The translations under genes and the position numbers were made by a program. From Chaenocephalus aceratus (taxonomy: Eukaryota > Chordata > Actinopteri > Perciformes > Channichthyidae): DNA of 64,000 nucleotides. The stretch lies in contig CM043791.1 of assembly GCA_023974075.1 (NCBI GenBank), forward strand, positions 21,311,701-21,375,700, in the 5' to 3' direction. A model generated the notes under the pieces. It searched no databases, was not told the DNA's origin, and saw nothing but the letters and a program-made list of their open reading frames with translations. Numbering within the stretch: position 1 is the first letter of the stretch; every line of letters starts with the position of its first letter. Shown here piece after piece: positions 1-10,395 of this stretch.

Positions 1-65
1 TGACAATCTGCCGATACCGATTTTTCCCGATCCGATCTTTATGCAATGCATTAAGAGAAAAAAAA

Positions 66-359
66 GGTAACAGATAACGGCTGGTCATCCAACGCGATGA
101 ATTCAGCTATCTTGGCTGTTATTTTGTTGGCCTTTTCACTGTTCTGGGGCAGTTTTTCTTTCCTTTTAAAAGTCTCTGAAAGTGTCGGTTGTTTCAGTGC
201 CATTACCTGAGTGGCCGCTGTGTACTCGTCGTGTTGTTGTTGGTGTTGTTTGTTTCTCAGGTAGCGTATTAGATTGGTCGTGTTGAACGTAGCTCTGTTC
301 TTTCCACCACGCGGAACCTCTGCCTTGCAAATGTGGCATACAGAGCCATCAGTGGGTTG
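66..359 (-). pseudogene. hAT transposase N-terminal fragment (BED zinc finger)
   Basis: Read on the minus strand, this stretch is open for about 95 codons and encodes a BED-type zinc finger. A CHIC pair (Cys-x2-Cys) is followed about 30 residues later by a QHQQQH pair (His-x3-His), and then by the proline/lysine-rich linker (LSETFKRKEKLP) that follows the finger in ZBED-like hAT transposases. The finger would bind the transposon's own DNA ends. No catalytic (RNase H-like/dimerisation) part follows. Downstream the frame runs into GATCGGATCGGGA-like terminal sequence, so this is an internally deleted relic. Family placement is inferred from the finger alone. Confidence 0.6.
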
Positions 360-580
360 ATATACCTACATTATTAATAATTACATGGTTAACATGATTT
401 GCAATTAATACAGCTCATGTTAAGAGTGTGGTGAGAATTGTGTGTGTGTTTTCTGATAAGGAATGGTTGGTTTATTGTTGGAAAAATGTAGTGTTATCTA
501 GCAGTATGAAGTGTCTAACTCCGACCAGCAGAGGGCGCGTTCGCTACACGGTGTTGGGGACAAAGAGAAGTCTCGCGTGA

Positions 581-676
581 ATACGTTCAGAGAACGTAAA
601 CACACACTTGATTGAAGTCACGGTGTTTGTGTGTGTGGCGAACTGTGATAATAATATATATATTTTGCTCTTTGCA
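581..676. repeat. Direct repeat, copy 1 of 2 (~96 bp)
   Basis: This block, running to a TTTGCAG, recurs almost exactly at 1127-1223 in the same orientation. It is preceded by a CAGCAGAGGGCGCG motif, which is common in fish LTR sequences. It could be part of an LTR or a segmental duplicate. I could not assign it to a family. Confidence 0.6.
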
Positions 677-1126
677 GGTAAGAACGGAGAGTTGAAATGG
701 TGTAATTGATGAGTGAATATGTTATGTGTGAGTTTATGATCCCGGTTGGATTTTATGTAGTAGTGTTTATGAACGTTACTTGTTCAGCAAACGTAACGTA
801 CTGAAAATGGCTAGCCAGCAGTTAGCACTGTTGGCCTTGTTAGCTTGAGCGAGCGTGGGGCGGGAAAGTAGAACAATGAGCCGGTCTAAAGAGCCCGGAC
901 TGCTCGTGTATAGTTAATAGATAAATAAATAAGTTAAAAGAGATACATAAGTGATTTGGTTAATGTGACAATGTTAGGTAGACATGATTGGCTGACTGTG
1001 TATCGGAGCAACAAATTGATATTGAATGTACAAGATGAAACTGGTCTGGAATAGCAATGCAACAGACATGATTATTGGTTGGATGTTGATGCAGATGTTC
1101 ATTTTGTTTCTGTGTTAGTATAGTAA

Positions 1127-1223
1127 ATACGTGCAGAGAACGTAAACACACACTTGATTGAAGTCACGGTGTTTGTGTGTGTGGCGAACTGTGATAATAA
1201 TATATATATTTTGCTCTTTGCAG
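1127..1223. repeat. Direct repeat, copy 2 of 2 (~96 bp)
   Basis: Near-identical to 581-676. Here it is followed within 10 bases by AATAAAA and a short pyrimidine-rich stretch ending in CACTACACA. That is what the 3' part of an LTR or a processed 3' end might look like. Confidence 0.6.
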
Positions 1224-1423
1224 AACAAAATAAAAGACTTTCAAATTAAATGTGTAGTGGAGGGCTACTTCACTCTGTACCACACTACACAAACATTGCA
1301 TCTGGCTGTTTCACTGCCTTCGCTTTCAATTTTATAATACTTCCAAACTCCTGACATTTTCTCTGTCCCGACTCCCGAGTCACCAGCTGAACGTAGCCTC
1401 TCGTTAGCTTACTGCTACTATTA

Positions 1424-2417
1424 TGCCCCTTTCACACCAGCGCCTTTTCAGCTCCGGCTCGGAGCTAGAGCCTGAAAAGCGCCAGGTTTTCCTGTTCACA
1501 CCGCAGCGGCGCCGGCTCTTAGCTCCGGAATCCGCTTCATTTCCAGCTCCAAAAAATTGTCGGTCCAGAGGCAAGAGCTTTGGAGCTAAGAGGCGACGTC
1601 GCTTACGTCGAGGCGTGCAGGAAACTAAACCCACCTCCCCTGAACACTGTTATGCCTGCCTACAAGCAGTAGTGCTTATAAACACACTTTATAAAGTCAG
1701 GCAACACTAACCAGGCTTCGTGTGATTCTGTTTATTTGTGCCTTACTTTGACCATCCGTTCACTGTTATCGATCATTGTGGAGAGAGGCAGACGTGTTGT
1801 TTTGTATTATTGCAGCTATCGGATGCAAGTAGTCAGTTTAGCTTCGGTTGCTATGCTAACATCACCCGTTTTATACCAGAGAAACTTTCATAACAGCGTT
1901 GTGATACCAAACAGCGTCAATTCAGACTGACACACATTCACTTAGGGTAAGGGGAACTGGGGATATGCATCAGCTGCTTGTGTGAGTTGGACAGTGAATA
2001 CTTTAGAGCGGCCGCTGCAGTGTGAGCTAACCGGGAGCTAACGGGAGAATAAACTCCCGTGGAAGAGCAGCCAATACTGCAGCGGTCGGTAAATGCTGCA
2101 GAAACACATTAATAAACAATGAACCACGGCACTCTGGAGCAAAGTATAAGGTTGGAGAAGTCGTTATTCAATTTATTCTGGCTTCGTGTGATTAAAAGCA
2201 ACACGATCATCGACCCGACGCTGTTGTTGTTGTTGTGAGCGCCGTAATGGCTGCCGTTGGGGAGCAAATCAGCGATGTAAACGGTGACGTCATGACGCAG
2301 CAGGGGCAGCTCTGGGGCGCCAGTGGGCGGTGTGAACAGAGCGGGAGCTGAAAAGGGAAACCGTTTCTAGCTCCCGCTCGGAGCTAGAAACTGAAAAGCG
2401 CTGGTGTGAAAGCCGCA
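1424..2417. mobile_element. PIF/Harbinger-like MITE with TTA target duplication
   Basis: The left end (TGCCCCTTTCACACCAGCGC) and the inverted right end (TGCGGCTTTCACACCAGCGC) form terminal inverted repeats of at least 20 bp. They are flanked by TTA at 1421-1423 and 2418-2420, the three-base duplication typical of PIF/Harbinger insertions. Inside each end is a second palindromic motif built on CTCGGAGCTAG. No transposase reading frame is present, so this is a non-autonomous element of about 1 kb. The overlapping 76- and 95-codon frames inside it are repeat sequence, not genes. Confidence 0.75.
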
Positions 2418-2640
2418 TTAGACACTGCGCCCTGCCCACTTTGTTGCCAGATTTCAGAGAAATAAGCAACCAGGTCTATGAAAACAAGCCCAAAGAGAGC
2501 AACACATACATGATGTTGTGTAATTTTAAACCAAACCTAAGTCCTCAGGATGACATTAAGACGTGAACATGGTCATTTTTGTTTTGTAACATTAAATAAA
2601 ATAATAAAAATATTTTATATAAAAAAATATTTTTTTAAAA

Positions 2641-2706
2641 GTCCCGATCCCCGATTTTTTTCTCCCGATTCCGATCTTTTGAAAATCACGTGATCGGATC
2701 GGGACA
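2641..2706. repeat. Palindromic hAT-like terminus
   Basis: The segment starts GTCCCGATC and ends GATCGGATCGGGAC, so its two ends are inverted repeats. The same GATCGGATCGGGA motif appears in inverted form at bases 25-40. The two may be ends of one old hAT-type element that spans the interval and was later interrupted by the MITE at 1424-2417. Confidence 0.45.
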
Positions 2707-3530
2707 TCTCTCATTTCAGCACATGACATTTTTTTTAATGGTAAGTCAGTCCTATGACACTGCTTCTTCCCAGCCAAGTCTGCAGGAGGACATAATGAAA
2801 AGCGTTTGACCGGCAGCCGTGCAGTCACAGAGCGACACACTCTGGGTCGGGCAGCTCGGAGTCCTGAAACAGCGTGAGCCAGACATCATAAACCAGAAAT
2901 GCTCAGGCCTGGACTTGCTGGATGTCTGCATGCTGCCTTTGTGTGAAGCCATCTCCTCACATGTACAGTGCCATAACAATGGCTACAGTATTTGGGGACA
3001 AAGGTGATGAACTGGATTGTGAAAACATGATTGATAAGTAGGTCATGTCTTGTTGTCACCACGTGAGGCATGAACTCAAACAATCCTGTTCAACTGTACT
3101 GGCTTAGTTCATAGCTGGGTTTCTGGCAGTGCTTAACTGTCCTTGGGCTATTTCCACATTACGTCGATATTAGGATCTACAGAGAGTGAGTTACAGTAGA
3201 CAAGACATGACATTTGACAAATGTATACCTTATGTCACAGGGAGACCTTTTATAGATAGTACATAGGGGTGTAACGGTACACGTACCCGTACCGAAATTA
3301 TTCGGTTCGGTACACGTGTGTACCGAAGTGTACCGAACGAATATAACGTTAAACGTAAAAAATTGAGAACGTGAACAACTTCTTGGAAGTAATCTCAGGT
3401 GCTGCGTCGCAGCATTCAGAGTAATTTGCTCCCATTGTGTTCAACGCATAGAGCGAGCAAGTCAATCCATTGGACGAGCTGGTCAGAGGGATGCGTTCAA
3501 ATGTAGTCAGTAATTTGAGGAACTGTCAAA

Positions 3531-3797
3531 ATGGCGAACGCAGATAAAGTTGAGCTCGAAAATCCTCCAGCATCATTGAAGTCTCCGGTTTGGGAACATT
3601 TTGGTTTCGCAGTTACGTACAAGGATGACGGACAAAGACAGGTGGACCGAACCAAAGCTGTTTGTCGGCATTGTTCAACTAAAATTGGTTACGCGGCTGG
3701 CAATACATCAAAATTGCACACTCATTTGAAAAGGCATCACCCGAACGTGAATATCACCGGTACCAAAAGACTGAAGTGCAAACCCAACTCCCGCTAG
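3531..3797 (+). CDS. BED-type zinc finger protein fragment of a hAT transposase
   Basis: This 88-codon open frame starts with ATG in the context AAAATGG. Residues ~20-75 form a BED domain: aromatic residues in SPVWEHFGF, then VCRHC (Cys-x2-Cys), then LHTHLKRHHP (His-x5-His). It corresponds to the N-terminal DNA-binding domain of ZBED/hAT transposases, which dock the enzyme on transposon ends. The frame stops after a basic tail, and the catalytic domain is missing. It could make a stand-alone finger that competes with the full transposase, but expression is unknown. It lies inside the element at 3264-4439. Confidence 0.7.
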   Translation: MANADKVELENPPASLKSPVWEHFGFAVTYKDDGQRQVDRTKAVCRHCSTKIGYAAGNTSKLHTHLKRHHPNVNITGTKRLKCKPNSR

Positions 3798-4044
3798 CAT
3801 TTAAGCCTCCACCACTCGCAAAAACTTCAGACCGAGCCAAAGCTATTACAAACGGCAAATATCCTTATGTTGTTAGCAAAGCGCTACCTGGCTGTATCTG
3901 CTACCTCTGTCCCTAGCAGGAGACATTGCTAGTGCCAGCAGATCTGCCCTTTCGGCAAGCAATGTGGACAAGTACATTTTTCTTTAAAAAAAACATGAAA
4001 ATACAATCACAAGCAAGTCCTAATGTCAAACTGGCTGCTTAGGT

Positions 4045-4322
4045 ACTAGTACAGTAAAATTCAAATACAGATTATTTCAGTTCATCGAAAAGCTGCACCT
4101 TAATGTTTATTTTATTATATTTTATATTTATTTGAGTGAATATTCATAGTTTAATAATAATTAAAAACCCAAAACTAATAGTTTATGTTTTGTGAGTACT
4201 AGTACAGTAAAGTTCAAATACAGATTATTTCAGTTCATCGAAATGCTGCACCTTAATATTTATTTTATTATATTTTGCATTTATTTGAGTGAATACATTA
4301 TTCACAGTTTAATAATAATTAA
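4045..4322. repeat. Tandem pair of ~125-bp AT-rich repeats
   Basis: The block at about 4045-4170 (starting ACTAGTACAGTAAA) recurs at about 4198-4322 with few differences. Both copies lie inside the hAT element, so this is an internal duplication of the transposon. Confidence 0.75.
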
Positions 4323-4447
4323 AAAAAAAATGTTTTGTGATAATTTTTTCTGCTGTACCGAAAACGTACCGAACCGAACCGTGACCTAAAAACCGAGGTA
4401 CGTACCGAACCGAAATGTTTGTGAACCGTTACACCCCTAATAGTACA

Positions 4448-6340
4448 CATTATTAATCTACCCCATTATTAAGCTCCTACTAGGATACACTTAACAACTC
4501 GTACATTGTTAATACTACTACAGTTCCATTAGGAACATGTATGAACGGTTTTCAGCATTTATATTTTACAAGATTGAGGCAATCTGATCTTGCAAACTTT
4601 TTCACAATACTTAATTTTTATGTATCGGTTATTCATGCTGTAGAACTTAATTAAATCTGGTCTATGATCTCAGAAGAAGATCTTAGCTCTCTCCTCACAG
4701 TCCCTCAAAGGAACAGAAACAGAAGCTGCAGCCTTAAGCTGGTCCCACGGGGGAGCGGCTGAAAGATTTTAGAAGCGCCAACATCAAGGCAGGGAATACA
4801 ATTCTAAAAGCTATCGGATCCATATGCTTGGAACAATACCACGCATTGCAAATGTGCATGATGCCGTGCGCACAAAACAAAGAACAGAAAAGATCACTAT
4901 GCCACTAAATTATGTTTAACAGTCATAAAGACTTGGTGGTCCTCCAGAAGGACTGTGTGTGTGTAAACTACGAATGGATCCAAGTAGCTTTAGTATCATT
5001 GTGTCAGGCCACTACGTGGGCTGAGTTAATGCTGACAAGTGTGTGCTGCCAAACGCAGAGCACAAGGTTGTGAGACGAACAAGCCCTCCCTCCTAAACTC
5101 TTCTCGCCAGCAGCTGATGAGCTCCCCCTGGGGATGGAGCAGCCGCTGAAGAGCACCTGCCCTGAGGAAGCGAGGTCCTAATCTCTCTGCAACATCCACC
5201 CAGTTAGGGGAATGTGCAAACTAAGGCAGTCCTGACATACTGTGGTCCATGACCAACTCTGCAAGCTGCCTGGAGAATTCAGAGCGCTCGCCTGTGGCCC
5301 GGCCCTGATACCCACTGACCGCAGCTCTCATCAATGCCCTGCAGCAGGCAGGGTGCCAGCTTCATCACTCAAAGGCTATCTGACATGTGGGGGAAAGCAG
5401 AGACTGTAAAAGGCAGTATGGCACAATGCATCCATGGGTGGCATGATCCAAAAATAGAAACCCAGTGAAGGAGTTATGGGAATAGAAAACTTGAACATGA
5501 ACATTTTAAGCAAAGTGACCGCATTCTACATAAGCTGTTGTGGCTGGAGCAGCATTTAAATGTTGTCTAAGCATTTCCTTGGCTGACTGGTAGGTGTTTA
5601 GTGAGTGGGACAAATGGCCCTGTAATTTGTATTTAACCCTACGTGTAGACGTGCATCATGAGCATGCAGTCTGCTAAATCTGTGTATTTCAGATACATTT
5701 AACATCACAATATCGTCTGCAAGTGAACCCAACTATAACCGTTAACGCTCTCAGTGGTCTACATAATGTTACACTCGCGTTAGCTGAGATTTTAGAGTTT
5801 TTAGTAGTTTTTTCAAAGTCAAACTCTGACTGAAAAAGAAACACAAAGGAAACTAAATTGAACGGCAAACTGTAACAAAATAAGGTTTGTCTTTCTAATT
5901 TTAAGCTATGGAAACCCATTGTGACAGTGAACGGATCTTGTTATCATGTTGCGGGACGCAGACTATTCAAACTAGCAGCGCTCATGCTAGCGAGCAGCAA
6001 GCCTTCGGTGCATTTTCCACATTAATTTTAATCAATATCCGTCGTGTAAAAACATGTATGGACGATTTTCTAAACGGCTTCACGAGTTGCCTTCGTTTTA
6101 ACCTGACAATCATTACATTTAGTCCCCACTACTACCCGCGCTACCTTTGGAAAAGCAGCCCATGCTAAAAAACGAAGCTAGCTAAGCTCGCTAGCATGCC
6201 CGAGACAAAAGCCTGAATGAAGTTCCTGTGAAACCCCATCCAGGTGCCGCTGCGCTCCAGGAGTGTGGACGCCTGGAATCAAACACACGTATCGATTCAC
6301 AAAAACCCTGACAATGTGCGCCTCCTGAAGAAAATATAGC
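4448..6340. other. No identifiable gene or repeat
   Basis: I see no convincing reading frame, splice-bounded exon or known repeat in these 1.9 kb. It is of moderate GC with short open frames only and is probably intergenic or intronic single-copy DNA. Confidence 0.4.
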
Positions 6341-6545
6341 TTACCCCTCCTGGTCCAGCTTTTCTTTCTTCTCTGCTCTGTTTGAATGGTGTGTTGTTGT
6401 AGGAGGGCGTCCTGTTCCGGGGTCACATCCCTCCAGTCGGCAGAGCTTCGGCGGACTGACTCCGACTCGACGCAGCGAGAGTCCTGCTGGAGCTTCAGTA
6501 CCGACACCGGCCACCGGGGCCGCCACCGGCCCACACTGTACAGGG
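6341..6545 (-). other. GC-rich, CpG-rich segment, possible first exon of an unknown gene
   Basis: This block stands out for CpG and GC content against AT-rich neighbours. It is open on the minus strand in two frames. One minus frame has charged, Gln-rich text (for example LLQQHTIQTEQRRKK) and runs up to GGGTAAGC, which resembles a splice donor at about 6340. It could be the promoter-proximal exon of a host gene transcribed leftward. I do not recognise the protein and cannot place a second exon. Confidence 0.25.
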
Positions 6546-6568
6546 CTGCTGGAGCTGTTTTACATTAA

Positions 6569-7082
6569 AGGTACCCTATTATACTGTTTTTCATCAATAT
6601 ATTATAGGTCTCACCATCTCAGATATATACAAAACATGTCTCTGAAGTGTTTGGCTCGAAATAACAAGCAGATCACCTATTGTAGCATCCCATAATCCCC
6701 TCTCTTTCTGCCCTGTTTCAAAAGTGCTGATTCTCTGTCTGTTACTAGATGAAAATAAGGGTCCACTCCCAACGCCCCTCTGCGAGATATTTGGTTAAAA
6801 AGAACATAATGGTGCTTTAGGTGGAGATTCAGGTGATAAGGTTGGCGGTAGTTACCCTGGTTGGTTTTTGGCTAATGGTTACACCAGTCAAAAAAATCGT
6901 TATGACATCATAAAGTCCAAATCTAATCATCTTATTTTTCAGACAAGTTTTTATATAAATGGATCAGTACAAAAAGTGAGAGAATCTTTTTTCCTGAAAC
7001 TTTCAGAATCTCTTTCCACAGAGGGGACACATGTTTATGTATAAAATACATGAAAAAGTGCATTTTGCATGATAGGTCCCCT
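6569..7082. mobile_element. piggyBac-like MITE (TTAA duplication)
   Basis: The element is bounded by TTAA at 6565-6568 and 7083-7086. Its ends, AAAGGTACCCTATTATACTG and the inverse of CATGATAGGTCCCCTT, form imperfect inverted repeats of the abundant fish family beginning AAAGGGGACCTATTATG. It is about 514 bp with no coding capacity. The sequence right of it (7087 onward) recurs at 41,866, directly after an uninterrupted TTACATTAA. Confidence 0.75.
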
Positions 7083-7084
7083 TT

Positions 7085-7176
7085 AAAGAACCGTAAGTAC
7101 GTTTATAAGGCACTTATACATACATTACGAGAATATTTTCCATTTGTATTGTAACTTTCAATATGGATTTGTAGTT
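7085..7176 (+). repeat. Dispersed repeat, second copy at ~41,862-41,945
   Basis: The segment GTACGTTTATAAGGCAC through GGATTTGTAGTT is shared in the same orientation with 41,871-41,940, with one small insertion here. It flanks the piggyBac-like MITE. Confidence 0.65.
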
Positions 7177-7221
7177 ATTATTATAGTCTATAATTATAGA
7201 TTAGTTGTGGCTGAGAGTAGG

Positions 7222-7680
7222 TTCCCGGAGATATACGATACAATGTTGTATATCTACCGGGACGCAACAAAAAGGAGCTGGCATGGAGGAAAATAAGCAA
7301 GGAAGTAGGCTTATCTGGTGAGTTATACAAAATATACATCTGTTGTTTGCTTGATTACAGATACCAACAACACATTAGCATTAACCAAGTTAGCTCAACC
7401 GCCGGTTTAACGGCAGATCACGGTTAAAAGTTACCGTTTTTAAATGTTTTTTTCTTGTCAGAGGAGGTATGCCGAAGGAAGTGGAAGAGTTTGAGGGACA
7501 CCTATGTGACAAAAAAAGAAGAGGGAGAAGGATAGGAGAGTGCAGGGTCAGCAGCAGGGACCAATACAAAATGGAAATAGTCTGCGGTCCTGTCCTTCCT
7601 CGACCTATTTGTTACCCAGAGAAAAACTACCAGCAATATGGTGTCGGGGGTCGAGGAAGACAGGACCTCTGAGTACGGAG
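7222..7680 (+). pseudogene. MADF (Myb/SANT-like) domain gene fragment, two exons
   Basis: Two exon-like pieces encode the start of a MADF DNA-binding domain. Exon 1 (7222-7317) has the opening pattern FPEIYDTMLYIYRD, then a frame change in a run of As, then KELAWRKISKEVGLS, and ends at a GTGAGT donor. Exon 2 starts at 7462 after TTCTTGTCAG in the matching phase, and contains RRKWKSLRDTYVTKK, the third-helix signature. MADF proteins accompany PIF/Harbinger transposases and also occur as host transcription factors. The frameshift in exon 1 and lack of a long downstream frame mark it as a broken, probably transposon-derived copy. Confidence 0.6.
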
Positions 7681-7869
7681 ATGAATCGCAGGGAGCAGAC
7701 GGGAGAGGTTGGTTGACAAGTGGTACTTGAATCAGGACCGGTATTGACTTAGTTCCGGTTCTCGATACCCATCCTTACTTATGAGCATCCTTATGTTCGA
7801 ACATGGTGTTTGTTATGGCCAATCCATATAGCACAGAAGTCCAGTAACAAACCACCACTCCGGTTCAGA

Positions 7870-8637
7870 TCAGGGGGGCCGTTCTTCCCAATCACGCCCC
7901 TCCAAGTGTCTCCATCATTGCCCACATGTGCGTTGAAGTCGCCCATAGATTAAAGAGTCCCCTTCAGGAGCCCCATACAGGGCTATTTCCAGGGTCTCCA
8001 AGAAGGCTGAATACTCTGAACTGCTGTTTGGTGCATAAGCACATACAACAGTTTGAGTTTTCCCCCCCATAACCCGCAGGCGTAGGGAGGCGACCCTCTC
8101 GTCCACTGGGGTAAACTCCAACAACGAAGCACCCAACCGGGGGCTTGTGAGTATCCCCACACCCGCCCGGCGCCTCACACCTTGAGCAACTCCAGAGAAG
8201 AATAGAGTCCAACCCCTATCCAGAAGTAAGGTTCCAGAGCCTACGCTGTGCGTAGAGGTGAGCCCAACCAGATCCAACTGGTAAAGCTCCACCTCCCACA
8301 CAAGCTCTGGCTCCTTCCCCCCCAGAGAGGTGACGTTCCACGTCCCCAAAGCCAGCTTCTGTCGCCCAGGTCTGGTCCGTCGAGACCCTCTGCTTTCACT
8401 GCCACCTTTCTGGCAGCGCACCCAACCCCATCGCTGTTTCCCGTAGGTGGTGGGCCCGCAGGACGGAGAAGCGGAGGTGTATCCCACGTTGCCTTTTCGG
8501 GCTGTGCCCGGCCGGGCTCCGTGGCAAGCCCGGCCACCAGACGCTCGCCGACGAGTCCTCTTTCTGGGCCTGGCTCCAGAAGGGGACCCCGGGCTTCCTC
8601 CGGGCCGGGTATCCTTACTTCTTGGTTTTTCTTTCAT
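7870..8637 (-). pseudogene. Non-LTR retrotransposon (LINE) ORF with APE-type endonuclease, truncated
   Basis: A minus-strand frame starts at ATG 8637 and stays open for about 240 codons. The first ~90 residues are basic and Pro/Arg-rich. They are followed by an apurinic-type endonuclease domain: LALGTWNVTSL (first motif, metal-binding Asn), ERVASLRLRV and VVCAYAPNSSSEY (the central YAP motif). The enzyme would nick target DNA to prime reverse transcription. The frame stops soon after where the GDFNAH motif should be, and no reverse transcriptase follows, so the copy is truncated. LINE clade not assigned. Confidence 0.75.
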
Positions 8638-8648
8638 GAGGTCTTTGA

Positions 8649-8805
8649 ACTCCGAAGAACCAACACCTTACCGTGGTGGAGAGGTTTGTGTGCCCTGATG
8701 AACCTGGGGGCTGTGTTGTCTGGAACCTTGTGTTCCTGGTAGGGTCTCCCATGGCAAATTGGTCTCGGGCAAGGGGCCAGACAAAGACCTCATGAAAGAA
8801 AAAAC
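8649..8805 (+). mobile_element. Inverted 5' leader of the same LINE
   Basis: This segment (AACACCTTACCGTGG at 8664 through CAAAGACCTCATGAAAG) reads on the plus strand, although the adjoining LINE frame reads on the minus strand. The junction sequence CAAAGACCTCATGAAAG occurs at both ends in opposite orientations (8630-8648 inverted, 8785-8802 direct). In this LINE family the leader normally runs straight into the ATGAAAGA start. The leader has therefore been flipped relative to the body, as in 5' inversions made during target-primed reverse transcription. Confidence 0.65.
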
Positions 8806-8950
8806 AAATATCACATGACATTTAATGCAAAAAGGTAGGCCCATCCTCTTTTCGCATGACTGGACAGTAAGATATACAGCATGTAAAGTATCCAGAACGC
8901 ACCATGAATTGTTGATTCACACAGCAAAAGTGTATAAAGGTGTTTGACAG

Positions 8951-9747
8951 CAGAGTTGGGTGTAACGCGTTACAAAGTAACGCGGTACTGTAATTATATT
9001 ACTTTGTCGGTACCGGAGTAGTGTAACGCGCTACTTTTATAATTCAGTAATCACACTACAGTTACTAACATTGCCCCGACACGCGTTACTTCGTTACTTT
9101 CTAAAATCAGTCATAATCAAACCTCAACAAACACCTGCAAAGAACACATGCTAAGATTAAGCTAACGCACATAGCTGTTGTTTATTTATATCACACACGT
9201 TGTCTGTTCTTCTTCTCTGTTTTCCGGTTGTTGCCTGTTTTGAATGATGAATACACACTACCGCCGCTTGCTGGTAAGGAGAGTTATTGCCACTCACGCA
9301 TGCGCAGTTCTTACGTGCTCGGCTGAAGTCTTTGCGGTGTCTGACTCCAGTGCAACACATGGCCAACACGCAGGAGAACACGCTGACGCAACAGCGTGAG
9401 CAGAGATAGACTGCGCAAAATATACAGATAGCAGGAGACAGAGGACAGCCACGGTCAGATAGGAAAACATTCAGGATCTGGATCAGTCTTATGGGACAAT
9501 GGAAACTGAACTAAAGAGAACATTTGAAACTTTAGAAGTCTGCGTGCTCTGCCTGCAGGGAGGGGCGGGCCGGCCCTGCGAGTAAAGTAACGAGTAAAGT
9601 AACGAGTAAAGTAACGAGTAAAGTAACGAGTAAAGTAACGAATTACTTTATGTAGAGAGTAACGAAGTAGTGTAATATATTACTTTTTTTTAAAGTAATA
9701 TGTAATATGTAATATATTACTTTTTTTTAGTAACGACCCCATCTCTG
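8951..9747. mobile_element. hAT MITE with perfect 8-bp target duplication
   Basis: The ends CAGAGTTGGGTGTAACGCG and the inverse of CGACCCCATCTCTG are inverted repeats. The element is bracketed by TTTGACAG at 8943-8950 and 9748-9755. It is about 797 bp and non-coding. Its ends are made of GTAAC/GTTAC motifs, as in the widespread fish hAT families with these termini. A stretch at 9170-9400 recurs inverted at 30,830-31,090. Confidence 0.85.
9582..9640. repeat. 12-bp tandem repeat (GAGTAAAGTAAC)n, ~5 copies
   Basis: Five consecutive copies of a 12-base unit lie near the right end of the hAT MITE. They extend its terminal GTAAC motif. Confidence 0.85.
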
Positions 9748-9949
9748 TTTGACAGTACAAGTATGAAATCTCTCATGGCACCTCAGTTCAAAAAAGCAAT
9801 GGAAATTACAGTGCATAACTAAATGCACAAACACGCAGGCACACGCACACACACCATATGAGATTGTATAGGCAAAACGTACATTTAAAAAAGGGAACAT
9901 TTTGAGGAACGCAACAACAAGTCTATTGCTAAGAGATTCCTAATCAGGT

Positions 9950-10395
9950 CCTTACAGCTAATGTTTTCAAAAATGTTCTCCTGAGCCTTCAACCAAACAT
10001 CTTAATATCTTTGCCTAGCGCCTAAATTCATTATTTTTCAGTTGGGATGCCAGCATTAACACTGAAAACAAATGCAAACCACTAGCCTGGCTCCGTTCAT
10101 AGGTAAAAACAGTCCACCTATACCAGTACCTAAAACGTTTTGTATGCTTTTTATTTTGTTACATTTCTACCGAGCCAGGCTAGCCGTTTCTCCCCGTTTT
10201 CAGTTTTAGCTAAACTAAGGTGAGCGAAATTATGAAATGCTCAAGTCTGTTAGCTCCAGATTCACATTCAATAGGCTGTCACAAGAGTGCAATACATTGT
10301 TTTATCCAACCCAGTAGCAAAGCAAATATGTTTTATTACCAACATGTAATGTCTATTTCTTTGTAGTAGCTGTTTGGTCAGGGTCTGCTGAGTTA
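9950..10395 (+). repeat. Dispersed repeat, left part of a split copy (second copy 46,996-47,429)
   Basis: This 445-bp stretch, from GGTCCTTACAGCTAATG to CTGCTGAGTTA, matches 46,996-47,429 closely in the same orientation; the second copy has a ~20-base deletion. Here the sequence breaks at 10,395 and resumes at 16,119 (TTACACATCCTGTTAA), because a 5.7-kb element was inserted. In the 47-kb copy the two parts are joined. I do not recognise the repeat family. Confidence 0.85.

Larger units (their letters stand above)
3264..4439 (+). mobile_element. hAT element with perfect 8-bp target duplication
   Basis: The element begins TAGGGGTGTAACGGTAC and ends with the inverted version (GTTACACCCCTA). It is bounded by the identical 8-base duplication ATAGTACA at 3256-3263 and 4440-4447, which is diagnostic of hAT insertion. 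Its 1.18 kb holds one BED-finger exon (3531-3797) but no catalytic transposase region, so it is a deletion derivative. Two 125-bp direct repeats lie near its right end. The perfect duplication suggests a fairly recent insertion. Confidence 0.88.

Noticed and set aside
2819..3007. 62-codon plus-strand frame as an exon
   Set aside because: No domain text, no convincing splice sites, and overlapping open frames on the other strand.
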